In this document: piece after piece, positions 17,655 through 27,547 of the stretch
Layout: the number at the start of each line of letters is the position of its first letter
Numbering within the stretch: the first letter of the stretch is position 1
Assembly: GCF_002723455.1 (NCBI RefSeq)
Contig: NZ_PDUS01000001.1
Coordinates: 252,036-316,035, forward strand
Length of the DNA stretch: 64,000 nucleotides
Origin: Pseudoalteromonas sp. 3D05
GTDB lineage: Bacteria; Pseudomonadota; Gammaproteobacteria; Enterobacterales; Alteromonadaceae
Direction of reading: 5' to 3'
Notes under the pieces: generated by a model
Databases searched by the model: none
Told to the model about the DNA's origin: nothing
What the model saw: the letters and a program-made list of their open reading frames with translations, nothing else
Position numbers and translations under genes: made by a program

Positions 17655-19097
17655 ATGTCTAATGGAATAAGTTGGCACGTGTGTAAACACGAGCTAAAAC
17701 AAAAAGCAAAAAATAACACGCTTTGGTTGTTGTTTGCCTTGATGCAACTGTTACTCGCCGTTGCTTTATTTACCAGTTGGCAGCAGTACCAACAAAGCCG
17801 CGCGTTGCAAATTAGCTCACAACAGTTAGTTGAGCAACAGTGGCTAGCACAACCCGACAGACACCCACACAGGGTGGCTCACTTTGGTCACTTTGCTTTT
17901 CGCCCTCCCAGTGCATTGAGTTATTTTGATATTGGTGTGAATAACTGGGTAGGTAACAGCGTATTTTTAGAGGCCCACAAGCAAAACAGTGCAAACTTTG
18001 CCAAAGATGATCAAGCTGCAACCTTACTTAGGTTCTCTGAATTATCCGTGGCTAATTTGCTTTTATTTGTTTGGCCTTTAGTGTTAATTGGATTGGGGTT
18101 CTCTACAATAAGTGGCGACCAAGAGCGCGGTACGCTTAAACAAATGTTGGCTGTGGGTGTTAAGTTTTCGCATTTATTATGCGGAAAAGGCTTAGCTTAT
18201 ACACTATTAAGCGGTGCATTTTTATTACCTGTTTTTATAGTCTCTATTGTATTGTCATTGGCCAGCGATGCTGTGTTTACTAGTGATGTGTTTTATAGAA
18301 TTGGGCTGTTATTTGTTCTGTACTTGGCCTATTGCGTATTTTGGATAAGTGTTGTGCTTTTAGTATCAAGCCTCTCTCGATTGCCAAAGCACAGTTTAAC
18401 GGCATTAGTAACGTTATGGTTTGTATTGCTCGTGCTGACCCCTCGCACGTTGGCTGATATAGCACAGCAATTACACCCCCATAAAAGCCGTAATATGCTG
18501 TCTCTCGCTGTACAGAGCGACATTCGTAAAGTGGGGAATAGCCACAACCCGAACGATCCCCATTTTAATGAATTCAAACAACAAATTCTGAAGAAATATG
18601 CGGTAGAAACAGTAGAAGATTTGCCAGTTAACTATCGGGGTCTCATCATGCAAGAAGGTGAGCGTATTAGTGCTGAAATTTATCAACGCCATTACCAACA
18701 TCAGCTAGATCTGTTTAATGCTCAACAGGCATTTATTAGCAAATTTTACTGGCTTAACCCTTACTTAGCGGTCAGAGACTTATCGATGGCAATTAGTGGC
18801 GTAGACAGCAGGCACTTTTTTAATTTTGAACAACAAGCCGAACAGCATCGGTTTGAACGTACTCAAGGCTTAAATAAGATACATACCCACGAGATTGATC
18901 ACCACAACGACCGCGAACAACGCGTATCGTCATCGATGTGGCAGAACTTTCCTAAATTTGATTATCAGCCTGCTTCACTTAGTTGGTCTTTAAAGCACAG
19001 TTTTGTGGCGGTTAGCTCATTTGGACTTATCACTTTAATACTGCTGGCTGTGTTGATCACACCACGCATCCAACGTAAGGCGTTTATTCATGCTTAA
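17655..19097 (+). CDS. ABC-2 permease with large His-rich loop (DUF3526-like)
   Basis: 480 residues. One membrane segment near 25-42 is followed by a large extracytoplasmic segment holding HPHRVAHFGHFAFRPP, then about four membrane segments, a second long soluble loop (about 270-430) and a final membrane helix. Histidines are clustered in the predicted outer loops (LHPHK, RHYQHQ, IHTHEIDHHN). This layout fits the DUF3526 family found with ABC ATPases and TonB receptors. AAGGA lies upstream of the ATG and the gap to the receptor is 12 bp. It is a likely transmembrane half of the transporter. Confidence 0.82.
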   Translation: MSNGISWHVCKHELKQKAKNNTLWLLFALMQLLLAVALFTSWQQYQQSRALQISSQQLVEQQWLAQPDRHPHRVAHFGHFAFRPPSALSYFDIGVNNWVGNSVFLEAHKQNSANFAKDDQAATLLRFSELSVANLLLFVWPLVLIGLGFSTISGDQERGTLKQMLAVGVKFSHLLCGKGLAYTLLSGAFLLPVFIVSIVLSLASDAVFTSDVFYRIGLLFVLYLAYCVFWISVVLLVSSLSRLPKHSLTALVTLWFVLLVLTPRTLADIAQQLHPHKSRNMLSLAVQSDIRKVGNSHNPNDPHFNEFKQQILKKYAVETVEDLPVNYRGLIMQEGERISAEIYQRHYQHQLDLFNAQQAFISKFYWLNPYLAVRDLSMAISGVDSRHFFNFEQQAEQHRFERTQGLNKIHTHEIDHHNDREQRVSSSMWQNFPKFDYQPASLSWSLKHSFVAVSSFGLITLILLAVLITPRIQRKAFIHA

Positions 19098-20451
19098 ATT
19101 TGAACTTAAACGATTACTTTCGCCGCGCGCCAACCAAATTAGTTTATTGGTGTTTGTACTTAGTGCGTTGCTGGCGATTTTTTTAGGGGCCAACGCCTAT
19201 AAAAATATACGTAAAGACCAAGTCATTGCGAATATTGTGTTTGACAAAGAACGCGCTCATTTAAAAGAAAGGGGCAACCTGCCCGAGATGGGATCGCTCG
19301 CTTACTATGCTAAAGCACCTACACAATGGCAATTGTCGCCTTGGGCTGCGCTGTTTACTGGGCAGAGTCAAAATAACTTAGCGGCAATGAAAATAAACGC
19401 ACTGGCCTTACAGGGTCAAATTTATAACAAGGAGGTGATCAACCCCAGTAAACATCGTGCTGGAGGGTTTGATTTAGGCTTTGTACTTGCTTATATACTT
19501 CCCATTCTAATTGGTGTGTTGTGCGTTAACTTGCTTAGTGATGAGCGTCAATCAGGGCGGTTTAGATTGCTGAGTGCGTTTGCTGGCAATGCAGCAAAAA
19601 AAATCCTTATACGCGCACTATTGTTACGCTTTTATATGGTATCAGGGCTAATTGTTATTTTATTTATCGTGGCTGCAGTGTTGCTTTCTTTACCGCTAAA
19701 CGGGGTGTTTCTATCGGTGGTTGGGCTGAGCATTACGTATTGTGCTCTGTGGTTTCTAATTGCTGGCGTTATTGTGAGTTTAAACCTAACAGGGTTATTC
19801 AATAGCCTTGCATTTATTAGCGTTTGGCTTGTTTTTGCAGTATTGATCCCCGGAGCCATCCATTTAGTTTTAAACCAACAATACACGCAACAACCGGCTT
19901 TACAAGCCAGTGTTGAACAACGTTTAATCTTAAATGATGGCTGGGATCAAGACATGCAAGCGGCGCTGACGCGCTTTAGTAAACAGTACCCTCAGTTTAG
20001 TGAGAAACTTAGCTTTGAAGGGCGGTTTCATTGGAAATGGTATTATGCCATGCATCAACTCAGTGACTTAGCTGTGCAAGAGCATTGGCAGGCGCACCTT
20101 GCTTTACAGCAAGCCCGAGATAACAGTTTATCGCGCATTGATTGGTTGTCACCAAACTTAGTGTATCAACGCGCCCTCAATTCGTTTTCAGGCACTGATA
20201 CACTCGCTTATCAACGCTATCTGTTGCAAGTGAGCGCATACCATAAACAGGTCAGTGAATTTATTTACCCCTATTTATTTAATGACACCCCGGTGACAAA
20301 TGCTGATCTTGATCTATTTCCAGCGTTTGAGCCAAGTATAAGCCCTGTCAGAAGCAATGAATTATATTATGGCATTGTTTTATTTGTGATTCTGTGTGGC
20401 TTGTTCACGGCTATTATTCGCATACGCTTTAGGCACCTCGCGGTTACTTAA
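19090..20451 (+). CDS. ABC-2 permease, second subunit
   Basis: 453 residues with the same overall plan as the preceding permease: an N-terminal helix, a soluble segment, a block of about five helices, a long loop and a terminal helix. It overlaps the upstream gene by 8 nt and so is coupled to it; together they would form a heterodimeric membrane unit for the ATPase at 14863. It is less His-rich than its partner. The operon ends in a strong bidirectional hairpin. Confidence 0.82.
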   Translation: MLKFELKRLLSPRANQISLLVFVLSALLAIFLGANAYKNIRKDQVIANIVFDKERAHLKERGNLPEMGSLAYYAKAPTQWQLSPWAALFTGQSQNNLAAMKINALALQGQIYNKEVINPSKHRAGGFDLGFVLAYILPILIGVLCVNLLSDERQSGRFRLLSAFAGNAAKKILIRALLLRFYMVSGLIVILFIVAAVLLSLPLNGVFLSVVGLSITYCALWFLIAGVIVSLNLTGLFNSLAFISVWLVFAVLIPGAIHLVLNQQYTQQPALQASVEQRLILNDGWDQDMQAALTRFSKQYPQFSEKLSFEGRFHWKWYYAMHQLSDLAVQEHWQAHLALQQARDNSLSRIDWLSPNLVYQRALNSFSGTDTLAYQRYLLQVSAYHKQVSEFIYPYLFNDTPVTNADLDLFPAFEPSISPVRSNELYYGIVLFVILCGLFTAIIRIRFRHLAVT

Positions 20452-20464
20452 GCCTTTAACATTC

Positions 20465-20499
20465 AAGTGATAACGTGCTTTGCCAGCATGTTATCACTT
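20465..20499. terminator. Bidirectional terminator hairpin
   Basis: AAGTGATAACGTGCT (20465-20479) pairs with AGCATGTTATCACTT (20485-20499) over 15 bp with one wobble, between the convergent permease and BenE genes. A short T run follows on the plus strand. Confidence 0.8.
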
Positions 20500-20504
20500 T
20501 AAAT

Positions 20505-21662
20505 TCACCGCCTAGGTATTAACCACAGCGTGAGCGCTCCCGCCAAAATACCCCAAAATGCAGAGCCAATAGAGTAGAAACTTAAATCTGAAGCGGTTAC
20601 TAAAAATGTGATTATTGCAGCTTCTGTATAATAACTATCAGACAATGCTTGCTGTAAGCTAGACGCTATCGTGGTGAACAATGCAATGCCTGCTAAAGCG
20701 AGAATAAGCGCCTGCGGCAAACTGGCCACTAACCCAACTAAAGTAGCCGCACCTATGGCCATTAAGATATAAAAAATCCCCCCTGCAATACTGGCCCAAT
20801 AGCGCTTATTGGGGTCTTTATCAGCATCTTCGCTCATGCATATTGCAGCTGTTATTGCCGCAAGGTTGATGGCATAACCACCAAATGGAGCTATTAGTAT
20901 ATTTGTAAAACCCGTCACGTTAAGTGATGCTGAGATAGGCGCGGGGTAATTATGCGCCTTTAAAACAGCAATGCCAGGCAGGTTTTGTGACGTCATAGTG
21001 ACTATATACAGTGGAATACCTATACTGATCATGGCTTGTACGTTAAATTCTGGCGCAATAAAAGTAAATTCACTCATTTTCCATTGCCAACTACTGGTAT
21101 CAATCTGCCCTGTAGCTCCTGCCATAACAAAGCCTGCAACAAGCACCATCAACATAGTAAATCTAGGCATTAGTCGCTTGCACAGCAAATAGGTTAAAAC
21201 CATAGCACTGATTATTAGCGGTTTTTCACCCATAAAGTTAAAGACATCAATACCAAACGTGACCAACACACCGGCTAACATTGCACAGGCTACTTGACTG
21301 GGGATCCGCTGCATCACTTTTTCAAACCACCCTGTCACCCCTGATATAAAAACCAACAGAGCACTGAGCATAAATGCTCCTACAGCCTGATTCAAACTAA
21401 AACCTTGTGCGCTCGTGATCAACAATGCTGCGCCAGTTGTTGACCAAGCAATTAGAATAGGTAGCTTGTAATAATAAGATAAAGCAATGGAGGTGCCACC
21501 CATTGCAAGACCTAACATCAGTATCCAACTTGCCACTAAATCAGGGGTCCCCCCGAGTACGATTACAACTTGGTATATCAATGCTATCGAACTGGTAAAA
21601 CCGATTATCACCGCGACCAACCCTGCGGTTGTCCGGTTTAATAATTGATCTGATAGCTGCAT
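20505..21662 (-). CDS. BenE-family benzoate/H+ symporter-like transporter
   Basis: 385 residues with 11-12 hydrophobic segments and the BenE-type stretches IAPFGGYAINLAAITAAICM and DADKDPNKRYWASIAGG. The family imports benzoate with protons, but no benzoate catabolic genes are visible here, so the substrate is uncertain. Monocistronic, convergent with the metal-linked ABC operon, and followed upstream by a MITE-like repeat. Confidence 0.88.
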   Translation of the reverse strand: MQLSDQLLNRTTAGLVAVIIGFTSSIALIYQVVIVLGGTPDLVASWILMLGLAMGGTSIALSYYYKLPILIAWSTTGAALLITSAQGFSLNQAVGAFMLSALLVFISGVTGWFEKVMQRIPSQVACAMLAGVLVTFGIDVFNFMGEKPLIISAMVLTYLLCKRLMPRFTMLMVLVAGFVMAGATGQIDTSSWQWKMSEFTFIAPEFNVQAMISIGIPLYIVTMTSQNLPGIAVLKAHNYPAPISASLNVTGFTNILIAPFGGYAINLAAITAAICMSEDADKDPNKRYWASIAGGIFYILMAIGAATLVGLVASLPQALILALAGIALFTTIASSLQQALSDSYYTEAAIITFLVTASDLSFYSIGSAFWGILAGALTLWLIPRR

Positions 21663-21753
21663 AAAGCGCCTAGAATAGAAATGTGTTTAGCACTTATTTA
21701 TACATAGATTAACTCACGGTGCTAGGAACAAAGTTAAAACTATGACTAAGGTC

Positions 21754-22009
21754 TATACCTAAACCACCTCAAAATGCAGAATTCAGCGTTTCACAGGGGC
21801 TTAATATTAAGGCGTTACTTTGCAGTAATGGCAGTTACTTAAAAAGTAACAACGACGAAAATAAGTGCCGCTGAAACGCCCTGCGGGTTGCTTTAAAAGC
21901 GGTTTATACTGCATTATTGATTTTAACAAGGGAACAAACATTAGTTGCAATCAATGCCTTGCCTAAATCGCTTTTAATTCCAACTGCATCTTGAGGTGGC
22001 TCAGGTATA
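21754..22009. mobile_element. MITE-like element A, 256 bp, complete
   Basis: The ends are imperfect terminal inverted repeats, identical at 23 of 26 positions: TATACCTAAACCACCTCAAA at the left, and the right end read in reverse begins TATACCTGAGCCACCTCAAG. The outermost TA on each side could be a TA target duplication, as in IS630/mariner-type elements. No transposase ORF is present. Internal inverted repeats (GTTACTT/AAGTAAC and GCGTTTCA/TGAAACGC) are visible. The same left end recurs at 63958. It fills the gap between BenE and the phosphodiesterase gene. Confidence 0.75.
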
Positions 22010-22034
22010 AACATGTAAACAATTAAAATATTTA

Positions 22035-23237
22035 TTATTCAACCAAAGCGGGGAGCAGTGTTTTTCCGTCACCGTCTATTTCGTTGAGTATTTTTAGTCC
22101 TAGCACGTTTGCAATAAGCGGATAAATATCAAGATTGTTAACCTCTTTAAGAACTAGATTTTGCTTAAATGCAGGCCCTTGCGCCACAAATGTTGCCGCC
22201 ATATCCTCACTATAAGCATAACCATGGGTGCCTAAATAATTAATATGTTCTTTGTTTGCAAATGCCTTAGGTGCAGCAGTTTGTAAAATTATATCGCCCG
22301 TTCGGCCATTATTTTTGTAGTGATAAGCCTCTCGCTGACTATCGCTTAACACGATATAACGCCCTTTTGCAGCTTTAACTAACCGCTGCTTATAAGCTAA
22401 TATTTGTGCTCGTGTAGTACCTTGATTGGCATAAATAAGTACCCGAGGGCCAGTATTTTTTAGCATAAACGCATCATCTTTTGGCAAGGTTTTTAACGCA
22501 ATACTTTGCTCAGGATCGACTTGGCTCATACCATGATCGGACACTAGTACTAAATTAGCATTAATCGACAATTTGTTGATTCGACTATGTAGCTGCCCCA
22601 TTAAATTATCTAGCTGTTGAACTGCGTCTTGGGTTTGCATTGCATCAGGGCCAAACTCGTGACCAGCACTGTCTACTAAAGAGAAGTAACTGATCACTAA
22701 ACGTGGCCGTTGTTCTTTTGGCAGTGTTAGCCATTGCACGATTTGATCAACTCTTTTTTGATAATCACTGTGTTTTGAGTAATGGTAATAATAATCGGGT
22801 AACATGCCGTTAAAGCGGGCGTCAGATTCAGGCCAAAAATAGGTTGCCGACTTTAGCCCTTGCATCGACGCTAAATTCCAAAGTGGAATGCCACTTAACC
22901 ACGTACTGTCGTCTTTTCCCTTACCCATACTGTAACAGTCGCTTCGTTTTGAATCACAAAAACGATTTTCAACAACACCATGGTTTATTGGCAGTAAACC
23001 CGTAACCATCGATATATGGTTTGGAAATGTTTTTGTTGGGTAGACGGGCCGCATTTTTTGGCCTCTTACCCCTTGCTCTGCAATATGAGCGATATTTTTA
23101 GCGCCGTGCTTTTCAATGTAATCCCAACGAAAACCATCAAGAGAAATAAGCACAACGGTTTGCTCTTCATTAGCCTTGGCTGTGAAGCTAAGTAGTAACA
23201 ATGTGATGGTAGATAAGTAGAGAAATAGCTGACGCAT
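22035..23237 (-). CDS. Exported type I phosphodiesterase/nucleotide pyrophosphatase (NPP/alkaline phosphatase superfamily)
   Basis: 400 residues with a signal peptide (cleavage near TAKANE). Metal and nucleophile motifs are in order: LISLDGFRWDY with the first metal Asp, PTKTFPNH with nucleophile Thr70, DSAGHEFGPD, SDHGMS and a late GTHGY His. It would hydrolyse phosphodiester or pyrophosphate bonds of extracellular nucleotides or related compounds in the periplasm. That suits a marine phosphate or nucleoside scavenger and matches the salvage genes at 26.8-30.9 kb. Monocistronic. Confidence 0.9.
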   Translation of the reverse strand: MRQLFLYLSTITLLLLSFTAKANEEQTVVLISLDGFRWDYIEKHGAKNIAHIAEQGVRGQKMRPVYPTKTFPNHISMVTGLLPINHGVVENRFCDSKRSDCYSMGKGKDDSTWLSGIPLWNLASMQGLKSATYFWPESDARFNGMLPDYYYHYSKHSDYQKRVDQIVQWLTLPKEQRPRLVISYFSLVDSAGHEFGPDAMQTQDAVQQLDNLMGQLHSRINKLSINANLVLVSDHGMSQVDPEQSIALKTLPKDDAFMLKNTGPRVLIYANQGTTRAQILAYKQRLVKAAKGRYIVLSDSQREAYHYKNNGRTGDIILQTAAPKAFANKEHINYLGTHGYAYSEDMAATFVAQGPAFKQNLVLKEVNNLDIYPLIANVLGLKILNEIDGDGKTLLPALVE

Positions 23238-23359
23238 TAAAATGCTCCTAAAGGTGTGTCACTAACATGATAAAAAAATTTGTCCGACAATAAAATACCT
23301 TTACCTATTATTTCAAGCTGTTAGATTTAAGACATAGACCAAATATGAATGGATTTATT

Positions 23360-24823
23360 ATGATCGACTTTCAAAAGAAAATAACACCCGCCAGAACCGA
23401 GCGTAGCACAGCTAACCTAAACATGGCATTGGAAAGCGATCGTGGTCGAATAATCAACAGTGCGGCCATTAGGCGCTTACAGCAAAAAACTCAAGTATTC
23501 CCATTGGAGCGCAACGCAGCGGTTCGCTCAAGGCTGACACACTCACTTGAAGTCCAGCAAGTAGGTCGGTTCATCGTGCAACGAATTTTTCACTTTTTAA
23601 CCCAAGAGCAAATTATTGATTATGGCTTAAAGGATTTAGAGCGACCATTAGAAAGCTTAGTTGAAATGGCCTGCCTAATGCACGATATTGGCAACCCGCC
23701 GTTTGGTCATTTTGGTGAGGCGGCTATTAATAAGTGGTTTCAGGCTCATTTAGCCAGTGTTGCACCAGAGCGCTGCCAAACCCCTAATACTGGTATTAAT
23801 GTTATTTTTAAGCACTTAATTGAAGACATTCAAAACTTTGAGGGCAATGCACAAGGCATTCGTATTGTGCATTCATTGCTCAGCTTAAACTTAACCTACA
23901 GTCAAACGGCAGGAATTTTAAAATATACTCGCCCAGCGAGTATGGCAAAAAAAGACAGTCCAAAAGATAAAAACTACCTGATGAAAAAAGTAGGATACTA
24001 CTTCAGCGAGAAGCCGTTTATTGAAGCACTGCAAAATGAGCTTGAAATCAATCAATACTGTCGTCACCCAGCAAGCTATATTATGGAAGCTGCGGATGAT
24101 ATCTCCTACTGCTTAGCAGACATAGAAGACGCTGTAGAAAAAGGCATTATCAGTGTTGAGTTGTTATGCGATAAATTAAAACACCAATATAAACGCACCC
24201 TTATTAATCTAACTATTGATGATACTGAACATTTAAATTTCGTTGAGAAAGCAATTGATTACGCGCTCAATAAAGCCGCCACTCAACCTTATAATTTTAA
24301 TAGTGAGTTTTTTATTTATTTGAGGGTGTCGTTACTGCACCCACTTGTCAACCATGCGGCAAGTCGCTTTATTGAACATATTGAGGCTATCTATCATGGT
24401 GATTTTAACCATGCTCTTCTTGAAGACAATAGCCACTTACATGCAGTTACTAAAACATTAAAGCAAGTGGCGCTTGAACATGTATTCAACCACCAAGAAG
24501 TAGGGAAATTAGAGTTACAAGGATATCGTATTATTACCGGATTGCTTGACTGCTATAAGCCTTTATTAGCCCTTAACTACGATGAATTTAAACGAATAAT
24601 AAAAGGCGATGCAACATTTTTGATTGAGTCTAGATTAATAAAGAAGCTTTCTAATAAACACCTTAATAGTTATCAAAAAGCGATAGATACCTTAACCGAC
24701 GAGCCCGATCACTTTGCTGCCTATGAGTTTTACTATCGTTGTCGCCTTATTCAAGATTACATAAGTGGTATGACTGACCAGTTTGCGTACGATGAATACC
24801 GCTCATTAATGGCCATTGACTGA
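23360..24823 (+). CDS. dgt: dGTPase-like dNTP triphosphohydrolase
   Basis: HD-superfamily enzyme that cleaves dGTP (or dNTPs) to nucleoside and triphosphate. The motif H...HD...D is seen in RSRLTHSLEV and CLMHDIGNPPFGHFGE, and the N-terminal MIDFQKKI and RGRIINSAAIRRLQQKTQVF blocks match Dgt. About 487 residues, the long E. coli-like form. ATG 23360 is chosen because homologues begin with the IDF-KKI segment; an in-frame ATG at 23345 would add five residues. No operon partner. Confidence 0.93.
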   Translation: MIDFQKKITPARTERSTANLNMALESDRGRIINSAAIRRLQQKTQVFPLERNAAVRSRLTHSLEVQQVGRFIVQRIFHFLTQEQIIDYGLKDLERPLESLVEMACLMHDIGNPPFGHFGEAAINKWFQAHLASVAPERCQTPNTGINVIFKHLIEDIQNFEGNAQGIRIVHSLLSLNLTYSQTAGILKYTRPASMAKKDSPKDKNYLMKKVGYYFSEKPFIEALQNELEINQYCRHPASYIMEAADDISYCLADIEDAVEKGIISVELLCDKLKHQYKRTLINLTIDDTEHLNFVEKAIDYALNKAATQPYNFNSEFFIYLRVSLLHPLVNHAASRFIEHIEAIYHGDFNHALLEDNSHLHAVTKTLKQVALEHVFNHQEVGKLELQGYRIITGLLDCYKPLLALNYDEFKRIIKGDATFLIESRLIKKLSNKHLNSYQKAIDTLTDEPDHFAAYEFYYRCRLIQDYISGMTDQFAYDEYRSLMAID

Positions 24824-24992
24824 TAGTAGCTCTGTTAAATAAACTGGTGACGAGCAAAACCTTCATCAGTTTATTTAAATTTTGCTTGCTTGAATAACAT
24901 TCTCGAACGGGCGTTGCTAATTGCTTGCTAGATAATTTGCCAGAGTAATATTAAACTAAGACTATTGTTTTTTTATCATTAAATGAGCGCCA

Positions 24993-26546
24993 ATGACTTT
25001 TATTATACGTCTTTTCTTTTTGACGTTGCTTAGCTGTAGTTTTAGCACTACGGCAAAATACAACGAAGCGATGTGTATTTTGTATAAACAACAGATGCAA
25101 CAATTTAGTGATGATAAAAGCAGTCGCAGTTACCGAAATGCACGAAGGGACTTTAATAAAAATTGCAGTAATCCACCACCTGTTGAAAATAAACCTCAGC
25201 AAACTATTGCAGAGCCAGCGCCAATTATAAAAAGTCAAAGCACTCAACAAAACAAAGATACGAGCAATGACCTCAATAATGTTAACGAGCAAAGCGCCGT
25301 AGAAGATACGCTATCTATAAACGAAACTGTAAACCCCCTTGACGAAATTGACACACCAGCTCAATCAAAGCTTAAATTATCTGAATCAGATATAAAAGAA
25401 ACAAAGACTGTGGCTGATCAAAACCCGTTGGTTGAGGTCGATAATGAGCAAGAAATAAAGTCCAACGCTCAAGAGACTCCCATTGAGTCGCAACCGAAGC
25501 CAGCTATAAAAGCCGCTAACGTGCAAACCAGTACAGCCGCTACTCCGGCTATTGCATCACCTGTCATAGCCGCAAGTGGCCAATCAACATCATTGACCAC
25601 GCCGATGCTTATTATCGTGTTAGTGTTACTGATTGCTGGATTAGTGATTTATAAACTTCGCATTAAAAAGCAATCAGCTGATTCACCCACAACCCTTACC
25701 AGTAACGCAGTGGTAACGCCTGCCACAATGCCGACCCAGCAAGACTCGCAGCCAACGCCACTATCGGATTCAAAAACAGACATGGGTGCATTAAACACAG
25801 ATGCAGCAGCACCTGAAAAGGAATTGCCCATAGAGCAAGACATAGATGAGCCCAACGCACACACAGTTAAACCTGAGGTTGTAAATACGCCTTCAGTAGA
25901 CTCAACCGAACAACTCGAAGCCGACACAGCAGATGATGAGCTGAATGAATATAGCGAGCGCGAGATAGAGCCTATTGCACCGGTAACGCACGACGAACCA
26001 AACTATGAACCTGCCGATGAGTCACCAATGTCACGTATTAAAAACGAACATGACTTTAAAGAGCCTGAAGTACGTACATTTGACCCTGATGCCCCCTTGC
26101 CTGGGCAGAAAAAAGAATCGCCCGCGCAAGTTCTAGTTGAAAAGACTCCTATTGATACTCTAAAAGAAGACTCTCCCGCTGATCTAGCTGATGCCACGCA
26201 AGAACATTCACGAGAGCATGGTAGCCATCAAGATGCGTTAGATCAGAAGCTGCCTGAGCAAACATTTGAACAGCCAGAAAACATCAACACCGAAGAGCAT
26301 GAGATTGAACAAGCGCTCAATACATTAAATACACAAATTGCTGAGCAAGACAGTTCTTCAACAAGTGCAGATGAAACATCTGAAAAACAAGTTAAAGCCA
26401 ATCCATTTGCAAACCTATCGTTAGACCCAACATGGGATCCTAACACAAAGGAAAAACCAACTATCGAGCCCAAAAAAGCGGTTCCAAAGTCAGCTGAACT
26501 CATTGCAGCAGAAGAACGAGCTAAGCAGTTGAAGACCGATGAATAA
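24993..26546 (+). CDS. Acidic, disordered envelope protein with one internal membrane helix
   Basis: 517 residues. A signal-like hydrophobic start is followed by a small Cys-containing N-terminal part (MCILYKQQMQQF...NKNC), a long disordered Gln/Glu/Ser/Thr/Pro region, a membrane helix at about 206-222 (LIIVLVLLIAGLVIYKLRIKK), then roughly 290 residues of strongly acidic low-complexity sequence. With a cleaved leader, the membrane helix would place the acidic tail in the cytoplasm (positive residues follow the helix). No catalytic domain or LysM motif is seen. Function unknown; FimV-like scaffolding is a resemblance in style only. Confidence 0.75.
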   Translation: MTFIIRLFFLTLLSCSFSTTAKYNEAMCILYKQQMQQFSDDKSSRSYRNARRDFNKNCSNPPPVENKPQQTIAEPAPIIKSQSTQQNKDTSNDLNNVNEQSAVEDTLSINETVNPLDEIDTPAQSKLKLSESDIKETKTVADQNPLVEVDNEQEIKSNAQETPIESQPKPAIKAANVQTSTAATPAIASPVIAASGQSTSLTTPMLIIVLVLLIAGLVIYKLRIKKQSADSPTTLTSNAVVTPATMPTQQDSQPTPLSDSKTDMGALNTDAAAPEKELPIEQDIDEPNAHTVKPEVVNTPSVDSTEQLEADTADDELNEYSEREIEPIAPVTHDEPNYEPADESPMSRIKNEHDFKEPEVRTFDPDAPLPGQKKESPAQVLVEKTPIDTLKEDSPADLADATQEHSREHGSHQDALDQKLPEQTFEQPENINTEEHEIEQALNTLNTQIAEQDSSSTSADETSEKQVKANPFANLSLDPTWDPNTKEKPTIEPKKAVPKSAELIAAEERAKQLKTDE

Positions 26547-26743
26547 GACCAATACGCAATAATACTTAATCATTTTGCGGGGCTAAACGTGTCGCTACCT
26601 GCGTTAAAAAATTTTTATTTAGAACAACTAAATAGTGAATTTTTTGCCTGGTTATCACACGTTTTTCTACTCTCAAAATAGATCACTTAATTAAGCGAAT
26701 TGGTATAAAACGAGGTGAGCCTTTTTTGCGCTAACTGAGGCAT

Positions 26744-26766
26744 AAAAAAAGCCGCATAAATGCGGC
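26744..26766 (-). terminator. Intrinsic terminator of the deoB-deoD operon
   Basis: On the minus strand, GCCGCA, loop TTTA, TGCGGC, then seven T residues. It lies about 75 bp past the deoD stop. Confidence 0.9.
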
Positions 26767-26839
26767 TTTGGGAGGTTAGTCTCACTGTATTTGGGCGTGT
26801 CTCCAAACGAGTGAATACGTTACCAAGGAACTTTGTTGA

Positions 26840-27547
26840 TTACGCCTCTACTGACTCAAGCGCAATCTTAACCATTTCATTAAATGTACTTTGACGCTCA
26901 TCGCTCGGTGTAGCTTCACCAGTGATCACGTGGTCACTGACGGTGAATAACGCCATGGCTTTTGCACCGTATTCAGCTGCAACGCCATACATACCTGCTG
27001 TTTCCATATCGACAGCTAACATACCTAACTTATCAAGCTCTTGATAAAAAGTATTGTCAGCTTGATAGAAGGTGTCAGTGGTAAAAACGTTACCTACTTT
27101 CGCTTTGATACCTAACTCTTTAGCAGCATTTACACCGTTTAAAAGTAAGTCAAAATCTGCAATAGCCGAGAAGTCATAACCACGTACGCGAGCACGGTTT
27201 ACGTTTGAATCTGTGCTGGCACCTTGTGCAAAGATAACATCACGAATTTTAATGTCGCTACCAATACCGCCACATGTGCCGATACGAATAAGGTTTTCAA
27301 CGCCGTAACTAACAATCAATTCACGGGCATAAATTGACATAGATGGAATACCCATCCCAGACCCCATAATACTTACAGGCTTACCTTTGTAGGTACCGGT
27401 AAAGCCATACATATTACGAACGCCTGTTACTTTAACTGCGTTATCAAGAAAGTTTTCTGCAATATATTGCGCGCGTAGTGGATCGCCTGGCATTAAAACC
27501 GTTTTTGCGAAATCACCGTTGTTCGCTTCGATATGCGGAGTACTCAT
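26840..27547 (-). CDS. deoD: Purine nucleoside phosphorylase
   Basis: 235 residues of the hexameric low-mass bacterial type. It cleaves purine (deoxy)nucleosides with phosphate. Recognisable blocks are [34 protein letters not shown] and SDHVITGE near the C-terminus, which holds the catalytic Asp. The start overlaps the deoB stop by one base, so the genes are coupled. Together with deoB it forms the catabolic salvage pair that feeds ribose-1-phosphate or deoxyribose-1-phosphate into central metabolism. Confidence 0.96.
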   Translation of the reverse strand: MSTPHIEANNGDFAKTVLMPGDPLRAQYIAENFLDNAVKVTGVRNMYGFTGTYKGKPVSIMGSGMGIPSMSIYARELIVSYGVENLIRIGTCGGIGSDIKIRDVIFAQGASTDSNVNRARVRGYDFSAIADFDLLLNGVNAAKELGIKAKVGNVFTTDTFYQADNTFYQELDKLGMLAVDMETAGMYGVAAEYGAKAMALFTVSDHVITGEATPSDERQSTFNEMVKIALESVEA

